Positions 17,910 to 26,398 of a stretch of DNA of 64,000 nucleotides are shown here, piece after piece. The notes under the pieces were generated by a model. That model saw only the letters and a list, made by a program, of their open reading frames with translations. It ran no database searches and had not been told where the DNA came from. Position numbers and translations under genes: made by a program. The stretch covers positions 62,001 through 126,000 of the forward strand of contig NZ_JAODNK010000137.1 in NCBI RefSeq assembly GCF_025465275.1. The letters are read 5' to 3'. Source of the stretch: Nocardia sp. (GTDB taxonomy: Bacteria; Actinomycetota; Actinomycetes; Mycobacteriales; Mycobacteriaceae). Positions within the stretch are counted from its first letter, which is position 1, and each line of letters opens with the position of its first letter.

Positions 17910-18737
17910 ATGCCAGTGTATGTTGAGGTCGAAACCACCACTCTGGGGCGGTATCTCGCCGCTTTGCGTCAGCGCGAGGAGGGGCGGCGGCACGAAGCCG
18001 GGCTCCTGCCACCGACACGAAAGCTGAGCCGGGAACGGACCGCCGGCGAGGCACACATCACGGCCAGTTACCTGACCAAAGTCGAGCGGGACGAAGTCGG
18101 ACAGGTCGCCGTCGGGATCCTGTGGCAATTGGCGGAGGCCTACCACGTCAGCGAAGACGAGTGGCGCTACGTGTGCGATCTTGCCGGGCACGGCGCGCCC
18201 TACCCCTACCTCGCAGGCATGGACCTCGCGCTGACCATGCCGCCGCTCGAGGAATTCCGCGCCGCGCTGACTCCGATGATGTTCACCGAGATGGATGAGG
18301 CCACAACAGATCTCGTAGCTTTCGTGACCCCGCAACGCCAGTTGATCGCAGCCAACCGTGCGTACCTCGACACCTACCCCACACATCGGCCGGGCATGTT
18401 CCATCTCGAATGGGCATTCACCGACGAATCGAAAGAAATCTTCATCAACTGGGACGAACAGGTGGATCTGGGCGTCGCATGGCATCGCGGGATCATGGGC
18501 CGCTACGGCCACACACAGTGGGCGCAGGAGTCACACCGGCGCCTGTGGGAGTTCGCCGACTTCCGGCGCAAATGGGAGGCACAGGACGTGGCCTACTCAC
18601 GCCCGGCCGTACCCGAAACTCTGCTTCGAATCCGAGGCCGCCGATACGCCATGACCATCGAGAGCTGGCAGATGCAGCACAGCAGCCTTCCCATCGGCAA
18701 GACCCGATGCCGCCTCAGACCCTTTCCGGAGCAGTGA
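17910..18737 (+). CDS. MmyB-type XRE regulator
   Basis: About 275 residues. The N-terminal HTH (about 8-70, including ITASYLTKVERDEVGQVAVGILWQLAEAYHV) is followed by a PAS-like ligand-binding domain with FHLEWAFTDESKEIFINWDEQVDLGVAWHRGIMGRYG and the WQMQHSSLP C-terminus. This is the MmyB-like family, named from the methylenomycin activator. Such genes commonly sit divergent from the oxidoreductase they control, as here with the P450. ATG at 17910 was chosen; GTG at 17916 is an alternative. Its 3' end overlaps the convergent YbfB-type transporter by 23 bp. Confidence 0.83.
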   Translation: MPVYVEVETTTLGRYLAALRQREEGRRHEAGLLPPTRKLSRERTAGEAHITASYLTKVERDEVGQVAVGILWQLAEAYHVSEDEWRYVCDLAGHGAPYPYLAGMDLALTMPPLEEFRAALTPMMFTEMDEATTDLVAFVTPQRQLIAANRAYLDTYPTHRPGMFHLEWAFTDESKEIFINWDEQVDLGVAWHRGIMGRYGHTQWAQESHRRLWEFADFRRKWEAQDVAYSRPAVPETLLRIRGRRYAMTIESWQMQHSSLPIGKTRCRLRPFPEQ

Positions 18738-19920
18738 TCGGCCGATATCGCGACGCCCGAAGTGGGAGAACGGCGAAGGCTGCGGCGAGGACTATCGCGG
18801 ACGCCAGGAGGAGGGCGGGGCGGTAGCCGTCATGTAGGAGCGGGGCCGCCAAGAGTGGGCCGGCTATCTGACCGACGGAGTAGCCACTGGTCAATACCGC
18901 GACCGCGTGGGGCAATCGGAGGGTGGCGCCTGCGGCGAGGGCGAGCACGCTGATGCCCGCGAAGGTGCCGCCGAACAGGGCCGCGGCGACCAGTGCGGCT
19001 GCGGGACTGCTGGATAGGGCAGGCAGCGCGATGCCCAGGGATTGCAGCAGGAGCGCGGCCATCAGCAGGACCGCGCGGGAGTAGCGGCGGACCAGCCATG
19101 TCCACAGGGCCGTCGAGGGGACGGCGGCAACGCCGACCAGGACCCAGGCGCTGCTGCCGAGGCCGCCCGGGGAGCTCTGCTCGATGGCGGCGACCAGGAA
19201 GGTACCGGCGATGATGTATCCGACGCCCTCCAAGGTGTAGGAGGTGAACAATGCCGCGAATAGGCGACGAGAATGCGCCGTAAATTGCTGGGGTGCAGTC
19301 GGATTCGACTCAGCGGAAGGGGCGGAGTCCGGGCGCAGGCGCCAGGCGGCCGCTGCGAGAATCATCGCGAGCACGGCCGAGGCGAGCCACGCGGCACGCC
19401 AGTCCGCGACCACACGCAGCGCGAGGACCAGTACTCCGGACAGCGCGATGCCCGCGCCGATGCCGCCGAAGGCCCAGCCCGACAGATGGCCTGGGTGACC
19501 GCTCAGGCGGCTGTGCAGGCAGTTGACAGTGACGACAAAGATCAGGGCGCTTGCCACACCGGCCACGAAGCGCAGCGTCATCCAGATCGGCGTGCTTTCG
19601 GTGCAGGCCATGGCGGCAAGGCTCGCGACGAGCGCGATGAACGCGATGCGCAGCGCGACCGGCGAGCGCGCCAGCCGGGGGAAGGCGATGCCCAGCAGAG
19701 CGCCGACGAGATATCCGGCGTAGTTGACGGTGGCCAAGTGCGCACCGTTGCCGGCGGACAATCCGGCCTGTGCATGCATGAGTGGGAGGATCGGGCTGTA
19801 GACGAACCGGCCCACACCCATGCCCGCGGCCAATGCGGCGGCGGCCTGAATGACGAAGCCCCACGGGGATTCTCGGGCTACGGTCCGCGACGCGGGGGCA
19901 GTCGACAGTTGCCCGGTCAT
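18715..19920 (-). CDS. YbfB/YjiJ-family MFS transporter
   Basis: A 401-residue, twelve-helix major facilitator with the N-terminal GMGVGRFVYSPILPLM that marks the YbfB/YjiJ (MFS_4) group, NYAGYLVGALLG in helix 2 and GWAFGGIGAGIALSG in helix 5. The ATG at 19920-19918 overlaps the stop of the isomerase-like gene upstream (ATGA), making a two-gene operon. Function of the subfamily is poorly known. Transport of an aromatic or lactone metabolite is a guess from the neighbour. Confidence 0.82.
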   Translation of the reverse strand: MTGQLSTAPASRTVARESPWGFVIQAAAALAAGMGVGRFVYSPILPLMHAQAGLSAGNGAHLATVNYAGYLVGALLGIAFPRLARSPVALRIAFIALVASLAAMACTESTPIWMTLRFVAGVASALIFVVTVNCLHSRLSGHPGHLSGWAFGGIGAGIALSGVLVLALRVVADWRAAWLASAVLAMILAAAAWRLRPDSAPSAESNPTAPQQFTAHSRRLFAALFTSYTLEGVGYIIAGTFLVAAIEQSSPGGLGSSAWVLVGVAAVPSTALWTWLVRRYSRAVLLMAALLLQSLGIALPALSSSPAAALVAAALFGGTFAGISVLALAAGATLRLPHAVAVLTSGYSVGQIAGPLLAAPLLHDGYRPALLLASAIVLAAAFAVLPLRASRYRPITAPERV

Positions 19921-20261
19921 GATTCGCCCCGCCACTCGTCAACGCTGCGGAACCCGGCCGACCCGGAGTCACCGGTTGGCCCGGGATCGTTCGGATGTGG
20001 TTCGAGCGCAGTGACTTTCACCGTCATCCAAGGCCGAAGCGGGAGCGGTCCGAGCACCTGCTCGTCCAGCTCGGCCCGGTCCGCGGCGCGCCAGACGCCG
20101 ATGCTGCGCAGTTCGCCGACCGGCCGCCACAGTCGCACGAGATGCCCGGTGGCGGCGAGCTCGCGGGCGTGGGCGGCCTCGGCCGCACGCCGACGATCAG
20201 CCTCGGCTGCCGCCGTGCCCGCAGGCACGGTGGTGGCGATCTCGACCAGAAACTCTTGCAT
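19917..20261 (-). CDS. Muconolactone delta-isomerase-like protein
   Basis: About 114 residues starting MQEFLVEIATTVPAG, matching the compact ferredoxin-fold muconolactone isomerase (CatC) family, with the conserved hydrophobic EFLV start and the LWRPVGELRSIGVWRAADRAEL centre. Many members act outside catechol breakdown and some are stress- or quinone-related. No other catechol ortho-pathway gene is present. GGAGA lies seven bases upstream of the start. It is coupled to the transporter downstream and divergent from a LysR gene, its likely regulator. Confidence 0.75.
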   Translation of the reverse strand: MQEFLVEIATTVPAGTAAAEADRRRAAEAAHARELAATGHLVRLWRPVGELRSIGVWRAADRAELDEQVLGPLPLRPWMTVKVTALEPHPNDPGPTGDSGSAGFRSVDEWRGES

Positions 20262-20307
20262 GACGCGTCTCCATTCACCGGTGGGTGCATTTATCGTGCG
20301 CCCGTGG

Positions 20308-20329
20308 CCGGTGGTCACGCCACGACCGG
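20308..20329. promoter_or_regulatory. Imperfect dyad in LysR/isomerase divergent promoter
   Basis: CCGGT (20308-20312) and ACCGG (20325-20329) flank partly symmetric GGTCACGCCACG in the 117-bp gap between the isomerase-like gene and the LysR gene. A LysR regulator usually binds such a divergent region. Symmetry is weak, so this is only a candidate site. Confidence 0.25.
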
Positions 20330-20378
20330 CTTCCTCCGTGGTGTTAGGCGCAGACTCCGACCGACGTACTGTCGAGAG

Positions 20379-21299
20379 ATGGAATTACGCCAGCTGAGGT
20401 ACTTCGTCGCGGTCGCCGAGGAGCTGAACTTCGGCCGGGCCGCCGCACGACTGCTGATCGCGGGTCCGTCGCTGTCCCAGCAGATCAAGGCGCTGGAGCG
20501 AGATCTGGGGGTGCGGCTGTTCGACCGCGACCGGCGGTCGGTGACGCTCACACCGGCCGGCGCATCCCTGCTACCCGATGTGCATGCCCTGCTGACTCGC
20601 GCCGACGACCTGCAGCTGAATGCACGGCGGTTGTCCGGAGCCGAGAAGGTACGACTGGGATACGTCAGCTGGCTGCCGCCGGATCTGACCGTGCGTACCA
20701 CCGCGGTCGCGCGCATCCACCTCGACGCCTGGGTGGCGCCGTCACACACCCAGGCAGCGCGGGTCTCGGACGGCAGCCTGGATCTCGCGGTGTGCTGGGT
20801 GCGGTCACAAGACCTGGCGGCGTTGGGTTTACGCGCTCGACTGATCGGAGTCGATCGGCTGCACGCCGTCACGTCCGGCCACCAGACCGCCGCCGTGCCG
20901 GCGGCGGAAACCATCGTGCTGCTCGATGACGACACCACCTCCTGGTCGTCCTGGAACGTCTATGCCGAGCAGCTGGCCCGCGACACCGGCGCGCGATCGG
21001 TGCGGATCAGCGACGGCGGCATCACCGGGCCCGCGTTCTTCGATCACGTCCGGCGCAGCGGGCAGCCCGTGGTGCGATCGCCGAAGGATATGGCCGCACC
21101 CATTCCGGCGGATCTGGTTCGACGCGAGATCCTCTCGCCCGCGGTGTACTGGACGTGGTCACTGGTTCACCGAGCGGACGAGGAACGGGCCGCGGTGCTG
21201 GCGGTGGTCGACGCGCTCTGCGACAGCGTCGGGGATCTCGGCATTCACGGGCCCGATGCCTGGCTACCCGGCGACGACCCGCACCGTCGCACCCCCTGA
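20379..21299 (+). CDS. LysR-family transcriptional regulator
   Basis: A 306-residue LysR protein. Its textbook N-terminus MELRQLRYFVAVAEELNFGRAAARL begins the winged HTH, with LSQQIKALERDLGVRLFDRDRRSVTLTPAG completing it; an effector domain follows. The start is fixed by this family-typical N-terminus rather than by longer in-frame extensions. It is divergent from the isomerase/transporter pair and followed on the same strand by an SDR gene, so it could control either or both. Confidence 0.88.
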   Translation: MELRQLRYFVAVAEELNFGRAAARLLIAGPSLSQQIKALERDLGVRLFDRDRRSVTLTPAGASLLPDVHALLTRADDLQLNARRLSGAEKVRLGYVSWLPPDLTVRTTAVARIHLDAWVAPSHTQAARVSDGSLDLAVCWVRSQDLAALGLRARLIGVDRLHAVTSGHQTAAVPAAETIVLLDDDTTSWSSWNVYAEQLARDTGARSVRISDGGITGPAFFDHVRRSGQPVVRSPKDMAAPIPADLVRREILSPAVYWTWSLVHRADEERAAVLAVVDALCDSVGDLGIHGPDAWLPGDDPHRRTP

Positions 21300-21404
21300 G
21301 AGGCTGCACCTACCAGAAGGTAGGAAGCCGGTCGTGGCCTCGGCACCGCCCGCGGCCACACCATGAGTTCATCACCACCCACGCGTCCGAAAGAAAGGTT
21401 CGCG

Positions 21405-22118
21405 ATGAACTCCTACGACCGGAAGGTCGCCATTGTCACCGGCGCTTCACAGGGCATCGGCGAAGGTCTCGTCGAGGCCTACCGCAAGCTCGGCTACGCA
21501 GTCGTCGCGACATCGCGCTCGATCAGCCCTTCCGATGAGCCGGATCTGCTCACTGTCCGTGGTGATATCTCTGAAGCCGCCACGGCCGACCGCGTCATCG
21601 GCGCCGCCCTGGAGCGGTTCGGCCGGGTCGACACCCTCGTCAACAATGCGGGCATCTTTGTCGCCAAGGCATTCACCGACTACACCTCCACCGACTTCAC
21701 CGAAGTGACGGATGTGAACCTGGCCGGGTTCTTCCACCTCACCCAGCGGGCGATCGAGTCCATGCTGCCCCGGGGCGGCGGGCACATCGTGAACGTCACC
21801 ACCAGCCTCGTCGACAACGCAAGCTCCAGCGTCCCTTCGGTATTGGCGTCACTGACCAAGGGCGGCCTGCAATCGGCCACCAAATCCCTGGCCATCGAGT
21901 ACGCCGCCCGGGGCATCCGCGTCAATGCCGTGTCCCCCGGCACGATCAAGACCCCCATGCATGACGAATCGACGCACACATTCCTCGACGCACTCCATCC
22001 GATGGGCCACATGGGCGACATCCGTGACATCACCGATGCCGTCGTCTACCTGGAGAACGCCCCCTTCGTCACCGGCGAAATCCTCCATGTCGACGGCGGC
22101 ATGAGCGCCGGACACTGA
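21405..22118 (+). CDS. Short-chain dehydrogenase/reductase
   Basis: A 237-residue SDR with TGASQGIGEGL cofactor loop, NNAGIF, catalytic Ser in NVTTSL and a VLASLTKGG segment. The last stands where the YxxxK motif is expected, and the Tyr appears to be replaced by Leu (SVLASLTKG). The frame is intact. With the active-site Tyr missing, normal SDR catalysis may be impaired or different. The start follows AAGAAAGG. It lies downstream of LysR and upstream of a SnoaL-like protein. Confidence 0.78.
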   Translation: MNSYDRKVAIVTGASQGIGEGLVEAYRKLGYAVVATSRSISPSDEPDLLTVRGDISEAATADRVIGAALERFGRVDTLVNNAGIFVAKAFTDYTSTDFTEVTDVNLAGFFHLTQRAIESMLPRGGGHIVNVTTSLVDNASSSVPSVLASLTKGGLQSATKSLAIEYAARGIRVNAVSPGTIKTPMHDESTHTFLDALHPMGHMGDIRDITDAVVYLENAPFVTGEILHVDGGMSAGH

Positions 22119-22160
22119 CCCGACTTCATTTACCCGCCAATCAAATTCAGGAGGTGTGCC

Positions 22161-22532
22161 ATGTCCGTGGCGTCCGATACCAACTCGATTCTGCGCACCG
22201 TTCTCGACGAGTGGAAATCCGCCGTCGACAATCATGACCCGGACCGAGTCGCGACCACCTTCACCGAAGACGCCGTCTTCCAAGGTCTTCACCCCTACAC
22301 AGTCGGCCGCCCCGGTATCGCCGCCTACTACGAATCCCAGCCTGACGGCATGAAAGCCGACTACCGAATCCTGGAATCCCGCCGCCAAGCCGACAACCTG
22401 ATCTACGCCTATCTCGCCGTCGCATTCTCCTTCACCGACCGCGCAGCCCTGGAAGTAAACCTCGGCATCACCGTCGGCCAGGTCGAATCCCGCTGGTACA
22501 TAACCACTTACCAGGTATCGCAGCTGAATTGA
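22161..22532 (+). CDS. SnoaL-like / SgcJ-EcaC family small protein
   Basis: A 123-residue cystatin-like fold protein with ILRTVLDEWKSAVDNHDPDRVATTFTEDAVFQG, the standard N-terminal half of the SgcJ/EcaC oxidoreductase-like family, and a short beta-rich C-terminus. Known members bind small hydrophobic ligands or catalyse isomerisation or dehydration. Activity cannot be read here. A strong AGGAGGTG site precedes the ATG. It sits between the SDR and the broken VOC gene in one transcription unit. Confidence 0.75.
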   Translation: MSVASDTNSILRTVLDEWKSAVDNHDPDRVATTFTEDAVFQGLHPYTVGRPGIAAYYESQPDGMKADYRILESRRQADNLIYAYLAVAFSFTDRAALEVNLGITVGQVESRWYITTYQVSQLN

Positions 22533-22615
22533 CGTCCCCGTTAGCCACATACCGCAGCTCTTCGACAGGCGACTGGGTATTCAACCCGGTCCACGAATCA
22601 CACCAGGAGATCGAC

Positions 22616-23042
22616 ATGGTCGACATGCACCTCGAGGTCAACATCATCCCCGTATCCGACGCCGAGCGTTCCAAGCAGTTCTACCAGAGCTTGGGTTGGC
22701 GGCTCGATGATGACGTGGCACCGGCGGAAGGCGTTCGCCTGATCCAGTTCACACCCCCCGGCTCCGCCTGCTCGATCACCTTCGGCACGGGAATCACCAC
22801 GACCGCGCCCGGCTCGGTCCAGGGCGGGCTGATCGTCTCCGATATCGACACGGCCCGTGGCGAACTCGTCCGCCGTGGCGTCGATCCCACTGAGGTCTTC
22901 CACGGCGCGCCGTTCCCCAGGGCGGCACGGGCCGCCGGACCCGGAGCGTACGAGCTACGGATCGTTCGTCTCCTTCAACGATCCCGACGGCAATGAGTGG
23001 CTGGCTCAGGAGATCACGACGCGACTGCCCGGCCGAGTCTGA
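22616..23042 (+). pseudogene. Frameshifted VOC/glyoxalase-family gene
   Basis: The start MVDMHLEVNIIPVSDAERSK and the following ferredoxin-like betaalphabeta unit are normal for a small vicinal-oxygen-chelate protein. After EVFHGAP (about 22910) the frame turns into non-family residues and stops at 22996. The expected C-terminus, SYGSFVSFNDPDGNEWLAQEITTRLPGR, is intact in the +1 frame up to the stop at 23042. One extra base (or two lost) between about 22905 and 22945 explains this. Either the gene is inactivated or the assembly has an error in this GC-rich stretch. GGAGAT precedes the ATG. Confidence 0.8.
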
Positions 23043-23066
23043 TACAGACCGAACCGTGCCGGCCCG

Positions 23067-23549
23067 CTACAGCGGATACACGAGGTAGCGGGCCGGCATG
23101 CTGTCCAGACGTACTGCGCGACTGACGAATCGCGCTCCGCCGTCGAAGACTTCCACGACGTCCTCGTAGTATCCGGTCGCCAGGAGCCCAGACAATGCGT
23201 CGTTCTCGGAGTAGCTGACCTGAAAGTTCGAGCGGATATTCCAGTTGCCGGCGGCCGTCAGCACTGCCCGGGTACGTTGCGTGACATGCCGAGTGCGGTA
23301 GGGCTCGACGGTTCCCGCCCAGACCTCGGTGATGAATTTGATGCGGTCCAGTACCCGGGCGCGATTGTCGTCGTACATGTAGGCCAGCGGCAGCCCGCGC
23401 TGCAGATTGTCGAGAGTGTGCACGGTGTATGAGCATTCCTCGGCGAAAAGGGTGGGCCACTGTTCCCAGTCCTGATCGTCGAGAACCTGCGCGTAGCGGC
23501 CGAGCAGGTCGTCGATCGCGTGCATGTCGGTGGCAGTCTCAGTGATCAA
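23067..23549 (-). CDS. Ring-hydroxylating dioxygenase beta subunit (system 1)
   Basis: A 160-residue SnoaL-fold beta subunit with DLLGRYAQVLDDQDWEQWPTLFAEECSYTVHT and the C-terminal YYEDVVEVFDGGARFVSRAVRLDS block of this family. It has no cofactor and stabilises the alpha trimer. The reading from TTG at 23549 overlaps the alpha gene by 11 bp; ATG at 23525 is an equally possible start, 13 bp after the alpha stop. It pairs with the alpha gene directly upstream. Confidence 0.87.
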   Translation of the reverse strand: MITETATDMHAIDDLLGRYAQVLDDQDWEQWPTLFAEECSYTVHTLDNLQRGLPLAYMYDDNRARVLDRIKFITEVWAGTVEPYRTRHVTQRTRAVLTAAGNWNIRSNFQVSYSENDALSGLLATGYYEDVVEVFDGGARFVSRAVRLDSMPARYLVYPL

Positions 23550-24735
23550 AACCCATCACCTTCCGATAGTTGGCCCAGCCGACGGTATTGCCGATTTCGT
23601 CGTTCTGGGTGGCATCCTCTGGTCGTCCGTCGACGCCCTTGACGAACCGCGCGAGTGTTCCGTCGTCGGCGGTCAACTGCTGACGGTTGAACACGGCGGC
23701 ATCCTCGATCGTGATGAAACCACTGGGGCCCAGCAGATTCGAGGCTTGCCGGACTCGATGCTCGCGGTATTCATCGGAGTCGCTTGTGTGTCCGAAGAAC
23801 GCGTAGCTGACCTCCGTGCGGTCTACGCCGCGCGGACGGGCGAAGCGCACATTGATGGTGTCCACATGCTTGGTCATCACGGTGACCGGCCGCAGCGCCA
23901 CTACCCTTGCCCGGTCATCGGTTCCACGGAATTGCACAACGCTCGGATCGGCCAGATACCCATTGTCGACATACGGCGTGCTCTGGTAGCCGACCGAGAA
24001 GTGCCCGGTGGGCTGAGTGATCCGCACATCACCCTTGCCGCCCTGCCAGCCGAGAATCCGAAATCCCGTGTGCAGCAGCGGCGCATGGTAGAAATCGTTG
24101 TCGAAATAGGTCTTCCAGTTCGTCTTGTAGACAACCTTCTGGTACCCGAGCAGGGTGAGGTCGCCGTCATCGAGCAGGCAGTCACGGACCGGATCGGCAC
24201 ACTCACCGAGGAACGCCTCGAGCAGCGGACTGTCCGGGTGACGCGTGACGAAGATCAGCCCGGCGATCTCCGATACCCGTAGTTCGGGGAGCGCATAGTC
24301 CTTCCGCTCGAAATCGGCCCGGAATTCCCGCTCACCCGGCGCACCGCAGAACTCGCCATTGCTGTTGAAAAGCCAGCGATGGTACGGACATTGGAACTCC
24401 GCCGCGACGCCGACCGCACGTTGTTCGAGCAGCGTCCCACGGTGTGTGCAGGTATTGACGAACGCACGGATCCGGTCGTCGGCGCCGCGGCTGACGAGGA
24501 TCGGAACCTCACCGAGCCAGGTCGTCTTGAAGCTGTTCGCCGCACCCAGTTCGGCGCGATGCGCGACCGGATGCCAGTACGGGCCGTAGAAGATACGTTC
24601 CAATTCCTCTCGATACACCAGGGGATCGGAGAATATTTCCTTGGGCAGATCGAGCGGGTTGGTGAACCGGGCAGCGATAGACGCGCGGACCTGCTCATAA
24701 TCGGTCGAGATATCCATTTCGGTGGCATGCACCAT
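23539..24735 (-). CDS. Rieske ring-hydroxylating dioxygenase alpha subunit (system 1)
   Basis: About 398 residues. Rieske [2Fe-2S] ligands are in CTHRG (Cys 96, His 98) and CPYHRW (Cys 116, His 119). The mononuclear iron site has DFYHAPLLH (Asp 214 bridge, His 217, His 222). It adds O2 across an aromatic ring with electrons from a ferredoxin. None is adjacent, so it may borrow the ferredoxin encoded near 30.6 kb. ATG at 24735 is preferred because GGAGG lies eight bases upstream; in-frame alternatives are 24717 and 24846. It is divergent from an SDR that could oxidise the dihydrodiol. The spacing CTHRG-x15-CPYHRW is normal. Confidence 0.9.
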   Translation of the reverse strand: MVHATEMDISTDYEQVRASIAARFTNPLDLPKEIFSDPLVYREELERIFYGPYWHPVAHRAELGAANSFKTTWLGEVPILVSRGADDRIRAFVNTCTHRGTLLEQRAVGVAAEFQCPYHRWLFNSNGEFCGAPGEREFRADFERKDYALPELRVSEIAGLIFVTRHPDSPLLEAFLGECADPVRDCLLDDGDLTLLGYQKVVYKTNWKTYFDNDFYHAPLLHTGFRILGWQGGKGDVRITQPTGHFSVGYQSTPYVDNGYLADPSVVQFRGTDDRARVVALRPVTVMTKHVDTINVRFARPRGVDRTEVSYAFFGHTSDSDEYREHRVRQASNLLGPSGFITIEDAAVFNRQQLTADDGTLARFVKGVDGRPEDATQNDEIGNTVGWANYRKVMGFDH

Positions 24736-24846
24736 GCGAGTGGCCTCCGCATCTATTTGCTGACGGGCGCCGGTCGACTTATGCGGCCGTAGAGAATCCG
24801 TCCGAATGATTCCGGCGCGCAGAACATTCTGCTGCCGATGCTTCAA

Positions 24847-24875
24847 ATACTATGATTCGATTCTTTCCGGGTCAA
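24847..24875 (-). promoter_or_regulatory. Near-consensus promoter TTGACC-N17-TAGTAT
   Basis: On the minus strand, -35 TTGACC (24875-24870), a 17-bp spacer and -10 TAGTAT (24852-24847) match the vegetative consensus in five of six bases or nearly so. It points toward the system 1 oxygenase genes with an untranslated leader of about 100 bases. It is one of the few recognisable promoters in this high-GC window. Confidence 0.6.
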
Positions 24876-24926
24876 GCCCTCTCCCCCGAAAACTATTGTG
24901 CCACATGATGGAAAGGCCGAGTTGAC

Positions 24927-25727
24927 ATGCTTTCTTCTATTCCCGCATTGCCGCTCTCCGGGCGAATCGCAATTGTCACCGCCGCGGGCGCGGGCATCGG
25001 ACGAGCGATCGCGATCGAATGGGCCGCACGGGGCGGCACCGTGGTCGCCGCGGATCTGGACGCCGAATCGGCCCGGGCGACCGCCCACGGAATCCGCACC
25101 TCCGGCCGCGAATCCGTGTGGGCCACCGTCGATGTCACCGATCCCGAGGCGATGCCGCGCGCCGTGACGACGGCACTCGACAGCTACGGCCGAGTCGATG
25201 CGCTGTTCAATGTCGCGGGCGCGAGCATGCCCAAACGGGTCGACGAAATGGCCGACAGCGACTGGTACCGAATGATCGATATCAACCTGACCTCCGTATA
25301 TCGCTGCTCCAAAGCCGTGATTCCGGAACTGCGCCGCGCCGGCGGTGGCAGCATCGTCAATATCTCCTCGACCGCCGGCCTGCTCGCCGAGAACCGTTGT
25401 TCCGCATACAGTGCCGCCAAGGGCGGAGTACTGCTGCTGACCAAGAACATGGCAATGGACTATGCCGCGGACGGAATTCGGGTCAATGCGATCTGCCCGG
25501 GCAGCACTATGACCCCACGGATCCGGGACTACCTCGATCGGGTGCCCGGCCACGATTCCATGATCGACGACCTGTGCCCGATGAAGCGCTTTGCCGCGCC
25601 GGAGGAAATTGCCCGGCCCGCCGTTTTCCTCGCCTCGGACGAGGCAAGCTATATCACCGGTGCGGTACTGGCCGTCGATGGCGGGCTCACCGCCGGAAAG
25701 CATTTCGCCATCTTCGAAGACGCTTGA
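24927..25727 (+). CDS. Short-chain dehydrogenase, candidate cis-dihydrodiol dehydrogenase
   Basis: A 266-residue SDR with TAAGAGIGRAIAI cofactor loop, Asp in ADLDAES suggesting NAD preference, NVAGA, catalytic Ser in NISSTAG and YSAAK. All catalytic residues are present. Its position, divergent from the system 1 oxygenase, suggests it rearomatises the dihydrodiol or oxidises a related alcohol. AAAGG lies about ten bases before the ATG. It ends before a strong two-way terminator. Confidence 0.85.
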   Translation: MLSSIPALPLSGRIAIVTAAGAGIGRAIAIEWAARGGTVVAADLDAESARATAHGIRTSGRESVWATVDVTDPEAMPRAVTTALDSYGRVDALFNVAGASMPKRVDEMADSDWYRMIDINLTSVYRCSKAVIPELRRAGGGSIVNISSTAGLLAENRCSAYSAAKGGVLLLTKNMAMDYAADGIRVNAICPGSTMTPRIRDYLDRVPGHDSMIDDLCPMKRFAAPEEIARPAVFLASDEASYITGAVLAVDGGLTAGKHFAIFEDA

Positions 25728-25754
25728 GTCCGGACAGCTCCCGCCGAAACGAAT

Positions 25755-25789
25755 CGCCCCGGTACTCGACACTGTCGGGTACCGGGGCG
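25755..25789. terminator. Strong bidirectional hairpin terminator
   Basis: CGCCCCGGTAC (25755-25765) pairs perfectly with GTACCGGGGCG (25779-25789), and the loop contains a further CGACA-C-TGTCG stem. A short TTT run follows on the plus strand. It separates the convergent ends of the SDR and the FMN reductase, which closes the long minus-strand operon. Confidence 0.85.
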
Positions 25790-25816
25790 ATTTCCATTGA
25801 GCTGCCGGGACAATGA

Positions 25817-26395
25817 CTACTCCGCTGCCACGACCACAAGGCCGTCCGCAGTCTTCCGCGCAGCGCAAACTTCACGGCCAACGGTGCGCAATTGAAAGGC
25901 GACCTGCTCATCCGGCTGCTGTCCGTACGCGATTCGCGTCGACGCCGAATTGATCGCCGCACCCAGCGGTGTCGGCCAGCCCCGCAGGGCGTGAACGATG
26001 CTGCGCAGGGTCTGCAGGGTAGTGACCGCGGCCTGCCAACCGTAAGCCGTGGTGACACAGCCGACGGTGCGGCCCGAAAGGTACGGATTGTCATCCTCGC
26101 GGAGGTCTTCGACGTAATCAAGTGCGTTCTTGACCAAACCCGATACCGAACCGTGGTACCCCGGCGAGGCGATGATCACCCCGTCCGCGAGCCGGAGCGC
26201 TTCGACCAATCGTTGTGCCTCTTCGACTTTCGGGCCGTCCGGGTCGTACATCGGCAGCCGTGCGAGCGCGCTGCCGCCGAAGAGCTCGGTCCGGGCGCCA
26301 TTGTCCCGCGCCGCGTCCAGGGCGATCCGCAATGCCGATTCGGTCGATGACTCCGCCCGCACGGTTCCGCCGAGACCGACGATGAATGGCTGCAT
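25817..26395 (-). CDS. NADPH-dependent FMN reductase-family protein
   Basis: A 192-residue flavodoxin-like protein with IVGLGGTVRAESSTESALR at the N-terminus (phosphate-binding loop) and ADGVIIASPGYHGSVSGLVKNALDYVEDL, the family's core flavin-binding stretch. It reduces FMN with NAD(P)H. Reduced flavin is needed by the flavin-dependent hydroxylase two genes upstream, and by UbiX for prenyl-FMN synthesis. It is last gene of the minus-strand island operon, three bases after the extradiol dioxygenase stop. Confidence 0.87.
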   Translation of the reverse strand: MQPFIVGLGGTVRAESSTESALRIALDAARDNGARTELFGGSALARLPMYDPDGPKVEEAQRLVEALRLADGVIIASPGYHGSVSGLVKNALDYVEDLREDDNPYLSGRTVGCVTTAYGWQAAVTTLQTLRSIVHALRGWPTPLGAAINSASTRIAYGQQPDEQVAFQLRTVGREVCAARKTADGLVVVAAE

Positions 26396-26398
26396 TGC

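Noticed and set aside
19917-20261. Catechol ortho-cleavage pathway marker (catC)
   Set aside because: No catA or catB nearby; many CatC-fold proteins have other roles.
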